The notes: generated by a model not told the origin, from the letters alone. 64,000 nt of DNA from Reticulitermes speratus (GCA_021186555.1 JAJKFL010000005.1:44325635-44389634); one strand, 5' to 3'; positions 22,939 to 34,190 are shown, numbered from the stretch's first letter. A program made the numbers and translations.

Positions 22939-23658
22939 ACTTAAAAACGAGTGGAGCGAATAAAACATGGCAGCCCTTACGTATATCATGCTACTAGTTG
23001 TCCTCACTGTCATATTTGTATAACCCGTGGAATAGATTCAACTTCATTAAATAACGCACTAAATGCACAAAGGTTCGCCTGTTGTGTAACGTCATCTGAT
23101 TCATTCAGTGACGTAAGACGCCTAGCGTTCGCGTGGACAAAGAGTCTCTTGGTATCAGCAGGTTATGCAACACGCCAGACTTGCTAAGCACTCTGTGGCT
23201 CGCGCCCCTCGCCTCATCTCGGTGTAACCCTGGTATGCGAGGTACACCTCAGTACCACATTGAGAATGGCTAGTGAATGATTTGTTTATCGGCACTTTAC
23301 CAGTTACAATAACTTATTTAGCGTCGAATTATAAGAATGGTTATGAGGAGGAAAAGGAAAGCGTTGGGAAGGAAACGGTTAGACATTTTCAAGGTATTGT
23401 TCCAGTATTTATGTGGAGGTGTTAAAAAAAGAAGGCCCTCAGTTACATGCTCTGGAAGATATTCAGTAGAGTTTCGACAGAAAAGCAATACGGTTGTGCT
23501 GTCCTGTAACTGGTTTTATCGGTGACAAGCGAGATTGGACACCCGTCACTTGGTTCATATGACCCTTTTGTTCCGCATTTCTTGAAAAAGATGGAAATCG
23601 TATAATGTAACACTTACGACAACAATTTGTAAATTTGTTGAAACGTTGACATTTTCGA

Positions 23659-23704
23659 TTATTTGTACCAACAAATGCACTTGTGCATTTGTTGGTACAA
23701 ATAA
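23659..23704. repeat. Perfect 46-base palindrome
   Basis: 22-bp arms (23659-23680 and 23683-23704) around a TT centre. The arms contain TTTGTACCAACAAATGCAC. The flanks carry the short direct repeat TTGACATTTTCG (about 23646 and 23745). Confidence 0.9.
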
Positions 23705-24091
23705 CCAATTATAAAAAGATGCACGGTGAATATAAAGTGAAGTTTGACATTTTCGTTTAGTCGCCATAATTCAACCTGACAACATCATAACTTCGTACAG
23801 TAAAAGAATCCGCCAATAATGTTTGTAATATTTTAGTCCGTTATCCACTGAACACACCCACACATTTAAAACGACCGATTACGTAGCAAACAGCAGAGGG
23901 TTTGTTATCGGCTGTTTGCGACATCAGGAAGTGGTCATCCCGTCTATAAATTCTTGGAAGAACTTCAGAAGTCCGTTTGTCTCAGAAGTATTTCCATGTA
24001 CGTAAGCACACCGCAAAACAGTTATCATCATAATCATCTTCAATATCTGACGAGGAAAATGAGGTTTTGCAAAGCGTTCAGAACTTCAGTT

Positions 24092-24655
24092 CCATTTTTA
24101 GGCGCGTTCGCAACATTGCGAAAAGCGACTATTAGTTTCGTCATGTCTGCCTGTCTGTCTGTGCGTCTGTGTGCATGGAACAACTCGGCTGCCACTGGAC
24201 CGATTTTCATGAAATTTGATATTTGAATGTTTCTCGAAAATCTGTCGAGAAAGTTCAAGTTTCATTTTAAAATCTGACAAGAATAACGGGTACTTTGCAT
24301 GAAGAACTATGTACCTTATGATATCTCGCTCAGTTCTTCTTAGAACGAGAAATGGTTCAGACCACATTTGTAGAGAAAACTAAAACACGCATTTTACGTT
24401 CAATAAATCTTTTTCCGAAAATCGTGCCGTTTATGAGATAATGTGGAAAAATATGGTACAGTCGGACAGGTCACAGATGACAATATAGCATGGCGCATGC
24501 GATATGCTTGCTGGATACCTAAGGCTACAGACACACTCGGAATATGTAATACTTATTGCTTTTCCACGGCAAGAATGGTTAAGCAAACGCAACTCAATGT
24601 TACTTTTATACGTACATTGCCTATCTTGTTCTTGTGTTCTGGCAATGTTGCTTCT
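24092..24655 (+). repeat. Dispersed repeat R, copy 2
   Basis: Starts TTTTTAGGCGCGTTCGCAAC. Internal blocks are AAAAGCGACTATTAG, CTGTCTGTCTGTGCG, GGAACAACTCGGC, GATTTTCATGAAATTTGATA, AATAACGGGTACTTTGCATG, TTTATGAGATAATGTGG and CATGGCGCATGCG, ending ACATTGCCTATCTTGTT. Good representative of the family: about 560 bp, no terminal inverted repeats, no ORF with a domain. Confidence 0.8.
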
Positions 24656-25235
24656 TCTTCGTGACCTGGAGCTTAGTACTCGCGTTTGTTGTAATAGTAC
24701 CGGTTTCTTTCAGTCTAAAAATGTTCTCTCCATTTCTGTTTAAAGGCACTTCTTTTCTGAATAAGTGGAAATATCCTTTATTCTCCTAGATATGGTTCCA
24801 TTCCATGGCATCTCAGTATACGATAGTTAAAACTGTAAAAGACGAGCACTCAAATTAAGAAATAGAAGTTTATTCATGTAATTAAAAAAAATGAAAATTC
24901 GAGTAGCACCAAAAATTCTACAGCAGTACTTGCACGTCGCTTTAACTGTCGTGGCTACCGTTCTTACTGGCAAGAGAAGGTGGCAAATTTTGCTCGTATA
25001 CGAGTATCTTTGTGTATTCTGTGTTTGGCCCGCAGTGTGAAACAGAAAACAAGTTACTCACCGACACACAAGTTTATTAATTACTGTCTTATTTCTTGAT
25101 GTAGGTTTTCAGTCTTACCTTGTGCAGCTGTTCACTGACCAAAGAAATTTAATTCTTGTTGAAATTAAATGATAACCACTTATTAATTTATCTATTATTT
25201 AACAGTGCTGTCAGTCGCTCAGACTGTATGCCGTT

Positions 25236-25315
25236 AAATGAATGAATTGGAAAGGATGTGAAGGAAGCGGTCATGGCCAAATTTAGGTTGCTGTACTAGC
25301 AATTCGCTGAAAAAA
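25236..25315 (-). repeat. Family E SINE fragment
   Basis: GAATTGGAAAGGATGTGAAG and GAAGCGGTCATGGCC match the 3' part (complement) of family E copies at 45815 and 56585. The tRNA-like head is missing. Confidence 0.5.
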
Positions 25316-25789
25316 GTAAGCAAAAACCACAAAACATTCTGTTATTTTAGCCGGTTTCCGGTTCTATACTTGATCATGTCACATTCACGAAGGAGGATGC
25401 TAACTCCTGGACCGCGATATCAAAGTACTGTGATTGACCCTTTGAAGCCTGAAGTCCATCTAAATAATACATAACACTCCAGGTCCTTCCTCATATAAAA
25501 AAAAATTGCCTCCATTGCAAAGGTGAACCGGTTAATGCTGTTTAGGGCATTAATGAGTTTTGGTTGTGAGAATAAAACGAAACACATGAATGCAAATATG
25601 TGGGCCAGGTACCAAGTTCGTTTATGCTGAAGTTGGTGGTACGCCTGTATTTCAAGAGCTGAGTACTGCTAGAGTGCTTACGCTGTTTCACAATGGCTAC
25701 TGTCGTAAGTACGCCAGTGAACACACATCGGAAGATTATATAAACTTGCCCACAGATGATAAAACGGCCGAACGTCCCGTTCCGGTGGT

Positions 25790-25955
25790 GAGTATTCGGG
25801 AAGTCCCAGGTAGGATTTTCAGCCCCAAAACCAGCAATTCTGACTGCAGGTATTCGTGATTTTTCTCAGTCCTTCAAGCCAAATGCTGGGATAGCATCTT
25901 GAAACATACTATGGTTCCTTCCTTCCACATCCTTTCAATTCATCATTAATGTAAC
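25790..25955 (+). repeat. tRNA-derived SINE, family E, divergent
   Basis: Reads GTGAGTATTCGGGAAGTCCC, a degraded B-box block, TTTTTCTCAGTCC, and TTCCTTCCACATCCTTTC at the end. These are the family E blocks in sense. No clear target duplication. Confidence 0.55.
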
Positions 25956-26114
25956 CTAGCCGGGAAAGCGTCTTTGAGTTAGGTAATAAAGTATTATAAT
26001 GCTGTCACATTACTAGCCACGAAAGAAGCTGTTCGTTGGGCGCTTATTTGAGGGCCCTCTATTGGGGGAGTTTACTTCTAGCGCCGAAAGACATGTGCCA
26101 TAACTTGGAAACTG

Positions 26115-26378
26115 GCCGATCCCAGTGGCCGCGCGGTCTAAGGCATGGGTCTGCGGCCGTTTGCTTGTTGGGATTGTGGGTTTGAATCCCGCCGGGGGCA
26201 TGGAAGTCTGTCGCTTGTGAGTGTTGTGTGTTGTCAGATAGAGGTATCTGTGTCGGGCTGATCACTCGTCCAGAGGAGTCCTACAGAATGTGGTGTATCT
26301 GCCTGAGTGTAATCGTGAAGCCTCGATACTGAGGAGGCCCTGGTCCACTAGGATCTGTTGCGCCATTGGACAAAAAAA
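26115..26378 (+). mobile_element. tRNA-derived SINE, family A, full length
   Basis: Target duplication ACTTGGAAACTG at 26103-26114 and 26379-26390. Head GGCCGATCCCAGTGGCCGCG, B box GGTTTGAATCCC (26181 region), body, poly(A). The plus orientation makes this a good copy for reading the family: the tRNA-like region is about 75 nt, followed by a body of about 180 nt. Confidence 0.93.
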
Positions 26379-26390
26379 ACTTGGAAACTG

Positions 26391-27361
26391 ACATTGAAAG
26401 AAATTATCCTAATATACGAATATTCTCAGGCTAAAAATCGCTGCTAATTTAACTAGAGAGATCGTTTTGAGATGGGGGGATATTTGTGAATATTTCATAT
26501 GTTAGAATTTGTCAAAGAAATCGTGACCTATTTGGAATACTGCCCCGTTATTTTCCTGTAGTCACTGAGGAAAATTATGATGAATTTCAGTCAGGATAGC
26601 CCGTGACCTGACTGAGATACAAACCGCCTATACTCATTGTAGCCTGCTCATCAGAAGACGATGCAAAGACGCGAGAGAAGTAGCCTGTCAGCTGTCTACG
26701 TCACTTCCTGTGCTGTTATCTGCAGACACTTTGCGGTTGCAGAACTGTAGGCACTGATGAAATAAACATATTTTCGTTACGATTTTACACACGGCATTGT
26801 CCTTGATGCTCATTTATTGTAGATACAAGTTCACCGTTGAAAAAGGAATCGAATTGCAGGCAACAAATGATTGCCACAGAGGTCAGGTTTTTATTGTCTG
26901 TTTAAATACTTACTGGAAGGAAACTGATCAAAATGGAGACATGGCAATTTTCGTCTTCAGTTCCATACAATTGTATATACTTCCTCGTTGATAGGATATT
27001 CGTCACGTCCTTGCAAGGAGTGAGCTGTCGATCTTAGTTCTGCTGTTATACTTTCAGTTTGATATCTACAGGAATCCTCTGCTAATGTATTGATGTGCTT
27101 ATACAGCTCTTCCAGCTGAAGGCGGAATTTTCATAAGATCTAACAGCCCGCTCATAGCTCAGTAGCGACCGATGATGCCGCCCGCTCTGCAGCACATAGT
27201 TCCGCTTTAAAGTCGGACTGCGTGCCGTAGAGTGGATGACAATTGCTACACAGTGATCGAAGACGGCAGTAGCCAGTTCTGAGTTAAATAAACTCTCTGT
27301 AGTATAACGAGCAAACTTACTCCATGCAACAGAGTCATACTTGAGAAGCTGCTATTCAAAC
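26391..27361. other. Intergenic, nothing firmly recognised
   Basis: Around 27170-27330 the sequence GCCCGCTCTGCAGCAC ... AATAAACTCTCTGTAG has the feel of an LTR end, but I cannot find a matching partner or TG/CA boundaries, so I do not call it. Confidence 0.35.
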
Positions 27362-27490
27362 ATTTTTTTTTCCAATGTCGCAACAGCCACTAGTGGGCCA
27401 GGGCCTCCTCATAATCGAGGCTTCACGATCACACTCACACACACCACACTCGGTAGGACTCCTCTGGACGAATGATCAGCCCGTCGCAGT
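27362..27490 (-). mobile_element. SINE family A, 5'-truncated
   Basis: Poly(T), CAACAGCCACTAGTGGGCC, CTCGGTAGGACTCCTCTGGA, ending at CAGCCCGTCGCAG. Only the 3' body is present; the tRNA-like head is lost, as expected from incomplete reverse transcription. Confidence 0.85.
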
Positions 27491-27846
27491 GAACAGTCAA
27501 AAACTACTCAAGATATGCCCTGCATTTTATAGAGCCTGACGTATCATAAACTTGTTCATAAACCCCACCACGTAGCTAGTTGAATCCATTCAACGCCGTT
27601 ACTACCTTTCATTTTACTGTTTGACTCGTCGTCCTGCCACCTGTGCACTTATTTCCACGTGGGATCTTTTCCACAAGCTTTGCAACTAGTGCCTTCTAGG
27701 GGTTTTCATCTCACCATGCTTGCTGTGTGCCCTGCCCATCTCATACTCCTTGATTGAATCACCCTAATAATATATCGTGAAGAGTACAGATTATGAGGTT
27801 GCTCAGGATGGTGTCTTATCCATTTTATTTTCCTTTCTTTACTTTC

Positions 27847-28125
27847 TTTCGGTGCGCGGTTGGTTGAGGCATTGCGCTACAAACCGGAAGGTCGCAGTTT
27901 CGATTCCCAATGGTGTCACTGGAATTTTTATTGACATAACCTTCCGGCCGCACTATGGCCCTGGGGTCGATTCAGCCTCTACAGAAATGAGTACCAGGAA
28001 TATTTCGTGGGGTAAAGGCGGCCGGTACGTAGGGCCGATTGTCTTGAAATCTGGGAGCCTCAACCTCCTGGAACCCTCAGGGCCTGTACAGGGATTGCTT
28101 TACCTTTACCGTTATAGTTTGGTCT
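27847..28125 (+). repeat. tRNA-derived SINE, family G (single copy seen)
   Basis: GTGCGCGGTTGGTTGAGGCA (A-box-like) and GCAGTTTCGATTCCC (B-box-like) form a tRNA-like head, followed by AACCTTCCGGCCGCACTATG, GTAAAGGCGGCCGGTACG and a TTTACCTTTACC end. The tail motif is shared with family C, which suggests the same partner LINE. Confidence 0.65.
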
Positions 28126-29006
28126 AATTTTGGATCCTGATAACGAGATATGAAGCCCTACTAATTTTTTTGTGTCTAGTTCTGGACCACATCCTGTTTT
28201 GTAATTATATGAGTGGCAGAGTTTCTTTTCCTTTTGATATCTATTCTAATAATAAACATGTCATATCTTCTGTTTCTGTGTGGGAAAGTAGGGCGTAGGC
28301 CAACTGATAACCTCACAAACAGCTGTGTATAAACTTGACATTTTGCCTCCTCTAACAAAATGTTTTCTTAATTACTTAACAGTGTAATAATATGTACTGT
28401 ATAGGTAATTCAAAAGTTATTTTTTGTCACCTTCGACGTTCGCATAATCGCCGTTTTCATCTTTGTTACGTTAAGGAAGCTATTGCCAAATTGTCCTCCA
28501 TGGAACCCACCAACTGTGTTAAGGTTCTCTAGAAAATCCGCCGATATCTTCTGTAATGACGAATTATAATTACAGCCCTGCAGAATTCTTGAAGAAGTTA
28601 TGCAGTTCTTAAGTAAGTTCATGATCCACCGTGCAGCCCAACTGTAAATTTGCAAATAAAGTCCAACCAAGTACTCACGTATGTTGTTAAGAGCCACAGA
28701 AAGTTGCTCTAATCGCAAACCATCGCTGCTGCTGCTGATGCTTAACAGTATTTAGTACACGCACTTTAAGATAATGGCTGAAAAATTAAAACTGAAATAA
28801 ATTATTGAAATTACGGGTTAACGTGCCAACAAGACAATATCAATGTTCAGTGAAATATTCTCGGTCTAGTAACGACGTCGGGTGGTTGAGTGACGAGTAA
28901 ACAAGAGTTTCGAGTAACTTCTCTGTCCTCGTCATCAGGGAACAGACTACCTCCGAAGCCCGTCCGCGTCATGATATACCTGCCCGAACCCTTCGCTCAT
29001 ATCATG
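28126..29006. other. Intergenic, one unrecognised minus-strand frame
   Basis: A 102-codon minus-strand frame at 28410-28718 contains GGFHGGQFGNSFLNV but starts with a non-ATG codon and matches no family I know. Nothing else recognised. Confidence 0.35.
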
Positions 29007-29019
29007 ACGCCATAAATAA

Positions 29020-29288
29020 TTTTTTTTTTCCTGTGGCGCTTCGGCCCATATTTGGGTCGTGGCCTCCTCTTATGAGGCTTCGTGATAACACTCATATTTA
29101 GACACACTACACTCGGTAAGGACTCCTCTGGACCTCTACCTGACATACACAACACTCACAAGAGACAGGCATCCATGCCCCCAGTGGATTTTTTTTTTTT
29201 GCCTGTCCGGGTTTTTTCCCCTTTGATGCATTTTTGTACTGTTTAAATCCTTTCGTCCTTCATGTCACTTTACGTTCCATGCTACCGT

Positions 29289-29337
<49 letters not shown>

Positions 29338-29876
29338 GTCCGCAGCTGATGCTACGGACGCACCGCAGCTTAAGGCTTATTGTGCAACCCCTGTGATGAG
29401 ATGAGATGAGGATGAGCAGTTTTTTACAAGTTTTACAAGTAATGAGCACCAGTGGAATGAAATTGACAGGGAAAACGACAACTCGGAGAAACTGTCCAGT
29501 GCCACTTTGTCCACCACAAATCTCACATGGACTTGACCTGGATCGAACCGGGCCTCCGTGGTGAGAGGCCGGCGACTAACCGCCTGACCATGGCACGGCC
29601 CTGCTACCGTCCTTACAACAAACACAACACAAACATCCGTGCCCCCGGTGGGATTTTTTTTTTTTTTTTTTTTGCCTGTCCGGGGTTCTTCCCCTTTGAT
29701 CCATTTTTGTACTGTTTAAATTCTTTCGTCCTTCATGTCACTTTACGTTCCATGCTACCGTCCTTACAACAAACACAACACAAACATCCATGCCCCCGGT
29801 GGGATTCGAACCCACGATCCTAGTAAGCGAGCGGCCGAAGACCCACGCCTTAGACCGCACGGCCACTGGGATCGGC
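29020..29876 (-). mobile_element. Composite SINE: one family A head, three bodies, plus a nested SINE B
   Basis: The whole block is flanked by ACGCCATAAATAA (29007-29019 and 29877-29889). Reading leftward from the right end there is a full tRNA-like head (GGGATTCGAACCCACGATCC at about 29801-29820). Next is a body ending in poly(T) with GCCTGTCCGGGGTTCTTCCC (29656-29800), then a second copy of that body without a head (about 29188-29292 and 29615-29655), then a normal family A body (29020-29187). The second body is split by a SINE B. The outer duplication suggests either one insertion of a composite or later tandem growth inside one insertion. Confidence 0.85.
29293..29601 (-). mobile_element. 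SINE family B nested in the composite SINE
   Basis: Target duplication TGCTACCGTCCTT at 29280-29292 and 29602-29614. A T run continues from the duplication to 29332 (about 40 pure T, a long poly(A) tail in sense). Then come GCTACGGACGCACCGCAG and, at the right, GATCGAACCGGGCCTCC and CCATGGCACGGCC. The long pure tail suggests a recent insertion. Confidence 0.92.
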
Positions 29877-29934
29877 ACGCCATAAATAAATAGGTAACAA
29901 AGTTACAGTTTCCGTGTTACGTACCGCGTCATAC

Positions 29935-30180
29935 ATTTGAAGTACTGGAGGGAGAATTCCACACATTCCTAAGCTTGTGGCTAGGTGAAGGTGAATGGTC
30001 AGCTTGAAGTACCGACCACTTTACCCGCACGCAAAGAGCTCCCGATGCTCGATGAATAGGAGGCTGGGTAGGCCCACAATCGGTCTGGACACTGTGGTAA
30101 AGAAAGGGGAAAATAATTCCACCCGCTGCTTGGAAACGACCCCCGTTCCTCCAGCACATGGCTTACTATACCGAGTGAAC
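29935..30180 (-). repeat. SINE family C, divergent, antisense
   Basis: CCGACCACTTTACCCGCACG, AGGAGGCTGGGTAGGCCCAC, ATCGGTCTGGACACTGTGG and GGCTTACTATACC are the complements of the family C body and head blocks (GGTATAG ... CCAGACCG ... CCCAGCCTCCT ... GGTAAAG). Diverged, with no clear target duplication. Confidence 0.7.
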
Positions 30181-30328
30181 TACATGGGATTATGATGAAG
30201 ATGTCAATGATTATGATATCAATGGCCGACTCGTGCAGGTATAATCTCCAAAGACAGATAAGAGTTGGGAAGACACAAAAATAGCTGGCAAAGGCAGTTA
30301 TGAAACATCTGAAGGTTCCTTCAGCACA

Positions 30329-30418
30329 CAGCAGCAGCAACAGCAGCAGTAGTAGTATTAGTATTAGCAGTAGCAGTAGCAGTAGTAGTAGTAGTAGTAG
30401 TAGTAATAGTAACAATAA
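30329..30418 (+). repeat. AGC/GTA microsatellite
   Basis: CAGCAGCAGCAACAGCAGCAG, then GTA units interrupted by TTA and AGC, ending AGTAATAGTAACAATAAC. Long Leu or Thr/Ala minus-strand frames here are artefacts of the repeat. Confidence 0.9.
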
Positions 30419-31178
30419 CTCCTGCTTTTAATAGTGGAATATAGGTACAATAATAATATCTAATAGTTTGTGTAGTGTGTCCTGTTAGCCAACTCATGTT
30501 TCTTAAATATTTTCTAAGCAACGTTAACTCGTGTTTAAGTTGAGCCTGTAAATAGTACGTGAGTTACGAAGATCTTACATCCGTGGTTATGAGTGCGGTC
30601 TTCTGGGATGTGATGCCGTTTAGATTGGTATGTGGGTAGGAACGTTTCGGAGGAATCTGGTGGCTTCAACTTGAGGGTATGATACATTGAAGATGAAGGG
30701 AAGTGTTTCCTCCGAAATGGTAGTGCCTGTTTACGAAACATATATATATATATTGGCAGTGTTGAATTGGTCGACCCAGACCTTGTTTCTGTTAGAATCC
30801 GAAGAGATTCTTAAATATTTTCTGGTTCTAATTCCGACGTGTGTTTCGTGCAAGAGTCAACAACTCTTCTTTACGCATAGTGACAACGTTGGCTTTCTGT
30901 TTGTTTCTCTGCCGTGCCGTCATATATTGAAACCCTTACCGTAGTCTTTCCGGTCGCGACAGTAAGCACTGGCACCTTGTCGGCCTTCATCCCTTTGAAA
31001 GTCTGATACGAAAATAATATTTAAAAGTTCAGTTCATACTTAACAGGAAACGTTGCGTTACAGGAGAATCTATTAATATCGTCCAGGTAAATAATGGATG
31101 TTTATCGTGAGAAGCATACGAATCAAACAGATACACGGTGTGAGAAAATGCGGAATTTTTACAGTGTAAGATCAGGTG
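30419..31178. other. Intergenic with a decayed F1-like fragment
   Basis: At 30595-30720 GCGGTCTTCTGGGATGTGAT, GGAACGTTTCGGAGG and the inverted CCTCCGAAATG resemble family F1 but are strongly diverged. A run of TA repeats lies at about 30740-30755. Confidence 0.45.
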
Positions 31179-31346
31179 TGATCTGCGCTCTTCTGGGATA
31201 TTACGCAGCCTTGAGTGGTAGTTTTGTACCGACGTTTCGGGGCAACCTATCGGTCCCATCTTCAAGGGTCAAGAAGTCCAACAAGAAAACGTCGGTACAG
31301 AATTATCACTCTACGCTGCGTAATATCCCATAAGAGCGCAGATCTT
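31179..31346. repeat. Foldback element F1, copy d
   Basis: TGATCTGCGCTCTTCTGGGA at left and its complement at right enclose TTGTACCGACGTTTCGGGGC. The inner right arm is shortened (AAACGTCGGTACAG directly after AAGTCCAACAAG), so the central hairpin is partly deleted. Common flank CGGCGGAAGCCTGAAATCAC follows to about 31375. Confidence 0.85.
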
Positions 31347-31724
31347 ATCAACATCGCGGCGGAAGCCTGAAATCACGCAAGATCAAGTGTATATATATAT
31401 GTGTCTGTGTATATATGTATGTATAGTTATTACAGTGCTTTAAAACAGGAAGATAAAACATTTCTTGGCCCTCTGTTTATTGAGATATCCCCGGTCTGTA
31501 GCTGGCAATGAGCCCACTTGCTTTTGTCGAATTATTTCGAGCGCTCAAACGCGAGGTGCAATAAACGCGTGTGGCTAAAGAAAGATAAATTGAGGATCAT
31601 AAATATGGACGTATGCGACAGACAGCCACACCGGAAAAACAAACAGCTCATGCGTCCTCGGGAGCCGATGTTGTCCAGTGTTGATAGCATGTCCTCTCGC
31701 AGTCAGTAAATCAATTTATATGGC

Positions 31725-31890
31725 GTCGAATGATTGGATAATGAGTGAGTAATACATAGGAAAGGTTATTAAAGGAAGCGATCGTGGCCTAACTTGAAGT
31801 ACTATTCCGGTATTCGTCTAGAGGTACTGAGAAAAACCATGAAAGACGCCAGTCAGGCTACTTGGTGTCTCGCCGTTATTGGAACTGTAA
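31725..31890 (-). repeat. SINE family E, divergent
   Basis: GGAAGCGATCGTGGCCTAAC, TTGAAGTACTATTCCGG and TACTGAGAAAAACCATG correspond to the complement of the family E body. The head is not recognisable. Confidence 0.55.
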
Positions 31891-32007
31891 TTTAACGTCA
31901 TTTAATTTGCAAAAGTCTCGTCGTAAATAACGCGTGTACCATATATAAATAAGCTGTAGATGGCAATAAGCCCGGTGAACCAACTTCTTGGTGTCCTAGC
32001 AACCCGT

Positions 32008-32025
32008 GGGGGGGGGGGGGGGGGG
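32008..32025 (+). repeat. 18-base G homopolymer
   Basis: Uninterrupted G run after AACCCGT. Similar long G or C runs occur at about 19992, 21345, 40920, 42134, 42306 and 56222. Confidence 0.9.
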
Positions 32026-32425
32026 ACAGTTTTATTCTTGATCTCGGCCAGTGCAGGAGGCACGACCCAGTGTTTCATTCCTGTTTCGACCCGTAGGTGC
32101 TGCCATAGCCATGAAATAGTGCAGGGCAAGAATCCATCTCCATTGACAGTGAGACACGTTATGTGGTGACGGTCGCACTTTGTAATTCGTCACAAACTTC
32201 TTCTTCACAGACATCGCTGTAAATAACCATCTCTAATCTAAGTGCTCGGTGAACAACCAAGTGGCGTGATTGTGATGCAGGTTATGCGTTTGCAAATCTC
32301 AGTGTGTCGTGTCGTGTCGTGTCGTAGAGACGCGTAGACCGAACCGTTAATATCAAAACGTCGTGAGTCAGCTGTTGACACAGAAGTTGATGGGTTTATT
32401 TGCAGACTTCTAAGATGAGCAATCA

Positions 32426-33046
32426 GATCGTGAATTTTGAAAAGGTGAAATGGTTCTTTAAATTTGGACTACCTAAAATCATATTTCGAACTTCATAAAC
32501 TACAGCGGGATCTGATAATCGTAGTGTGACCTTGCGCAATTCACAAACCACCTTGTGACTTTGTAAGTTCAAGGTTCAGCTCGTGACTTTGGAAGTTCAA
32601 AGACCAGCTAATGACCTGGCAATTTCAAAAAACCAGATCGTGATTTTGAAAGTTTATAATTCAGATGGTGATTTTGCAATGTAAAAAATACCATATTGGG
32701 ACTTGGAAAGTTCATAAACCCGCTAATACATTGAAAATTAAAAAACTAGATAGTGACTTCGAAATTTCAAATCCAGATCATGACTTTGAAAGTTCTTAAA
32801 CCAGACTGTGACTTTGCAAGTTCAAAAACCATATTGTGATTTTGAAAGTTAGTCATAAAACAGATAGTAACCTTGCAAGCTCAAGAACCAGATCGTGACT
32901 GTGAAGGTGTATAGAGGAGACAGTGACTTTGCAAGTTCAAAAACCAGATCGTGGCTTTGAACGCTCATGAAACAGGTAGTGACTGCAAATTCAAGAAACA
33001 CGTCGCATTTTTGCAAGTTCATAAGCCGGATCATGACTTTGCAATG
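32426..33046 (+). repeat. Decayed minisatellite, about 30-35-bp units
   Basis: Roughly 18 degenerate repeats of the theme CAGATCGTGACTTTGAAAG + TTCAAAAAC, e.g. at about 32580, 32630, 32780, 32820, 32890 and 32930. Units differ at many positions and in length, unlike the crisp 13506 array, so this array is old and not being homogenised. Confidence 0.85.
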
Positions 33047-33099
33047 ACTCCGTGACGATGTTCAGCACTGCTCGGGTTACCTAGCGCCATGGGCGATGG

Positions 33100-33159
33100 T
33101 GACGTCACGAAGCCACAGGATGGATGCACATACACTGTAAGTCCTCGGTGGTGACGTCA
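33100..33159. promoter_or_regulatory. Two perfect CRE/ATF palindromes
   Basis: TGACGTCA occurs at 33100-33107 and 33152-33159, in CpG-richer sequence (CGCGTCAC, CCATGGGCGATGG). This octamer is the CREB/ATF consensus. No recognisable exon follows, so a promoter role is only a possibility. Confidence 0.35.
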
Positions 33160-33335
33160 CATATCGCGTCACACCCTAAAGTCCATCACGGATTGCGCAA
33201 TTCAAAACGAACAGAACAGCACGCGTTTTACTAGCGACAGAATAATGAAAGGTAAGGATAACCTTGTCCTTGTGATTGATTCAGAATCACGCCATGAATA
33301 CATGTGGACGGGAGTGAAGGTACAGCATTATGAAC

Positions 33336-33475
33336 GTCAGCAATAGATGGAAGTGAGTGGTCAGTTTTACACTCCCGCCGCTTTACCCCCAGGGAAGAGC
33401 TCACGGTGGCCACTGAGTAGGAGACTGTTTGGGCCCTAGATTAGGTCTGGATGCTTTAGAGAAGAGAAAATGTAT
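33336..33475 (-). repeat. SINE family C fragment, antisense
   Basis: AGTGGTCAGTTTTACACTCC, CCGCTTTACCCCCAGGGAAG and AGGAGACTGTTTGGGCCC are complements of the family C body. The head is missing here; a head fragment in the same orientation appears at about 34150-34186. Confidence 0.7.
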
Positions 33476-33955
33476 TGCCTGTACATAGAATAGGGTGGGG
33501 ATTCCCCGGAGATCCAGCTCATATGGCCGGGCCTTTTACCGTGGGTGTTGTAACCGACTAGCTGCTGTATAGTCAGCAGAAACACGAGCTCCACTCTAGG
33601 GAATCTACGGGGATGCATCCACGGGAATTTATACTCGTTCTCGCTATACCTTTCTTTATTTCCTTGTTAACCATACACTCAAATATAATTCACTATTTTT
33701 TCTACTTAACTAGTTAGTCCAGAACAAAACCGACCATCTCGCCCCAAACTCAAGGACCAACTGCCCATCTCCTCTCAACCCAAAGACAAAAAAAAAAAAA
33801 AAACAAAGACTGACTCCTCAAAAGAGGGTAGAGTCCCTCAACTCCAGAACTCTGTTCCCCCCATACCACTACTCCAGTTACAGCTAACGGACCTGTCACA
33901 CATATATCTTACAGCTTTGAAAGTCATCTCTTCCCCCATTTTCTCCGTACGGTTA

Positions 33956-34190
33956 CAGTGTCCAACCTTTTAGGAAAAGGGTCACAACCGTCAATGTGGG
34001 CTTGACTGCGGGCCGCACGTGTTAAAAATCACAATAAGTGGTAAAATCTAACCTTCTAAATTATTGTGCAATTTTTATATTATATGTGTATAATTTAAAA
34101 ATGCGATCGCGGGCCGCATAAAACAAGTTGGCGGGCCGCGGATTGGAGACCCACGCCCTATACCAACTGGACTATCCCGGCTCAGTACTA
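33956..34190 (-). repeat. hAT-like non-autonomous remnant abutting a SINE C head
   Basis: CAGTGTCCAACCTTTT at the left and GCGGGCCGCGGATTGGAGAC at the right look like hAT (Charlie-type) termini, with GCGGGCCGC occurring twice inside. Immediately after, CCCTATACCAACTGGACTA and CCCGGCTC are the complement of a family C tRNA-like head. Possibly the element split one SINE C whose body is at 33336. Confidence 0.5.

Noticed and set aside
27170..27330. Possible solo LTR
   Set aside because: Has an AATAAA and an LTR-like feel, but no TG/CA boundaries, no target duplication and no second copy in the window.
28410..28718. 102-codon minus-strand ORF
   Set aside because: Starts with TTG, no recognised family, no flanking splice sites that make sense.
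29999..30521. Poly-Leu and Thr/Ala minus-strand ORFs
   Set aside because: They arise from the AGC/GTA repeat at 30329-30418 and from a SINE C.
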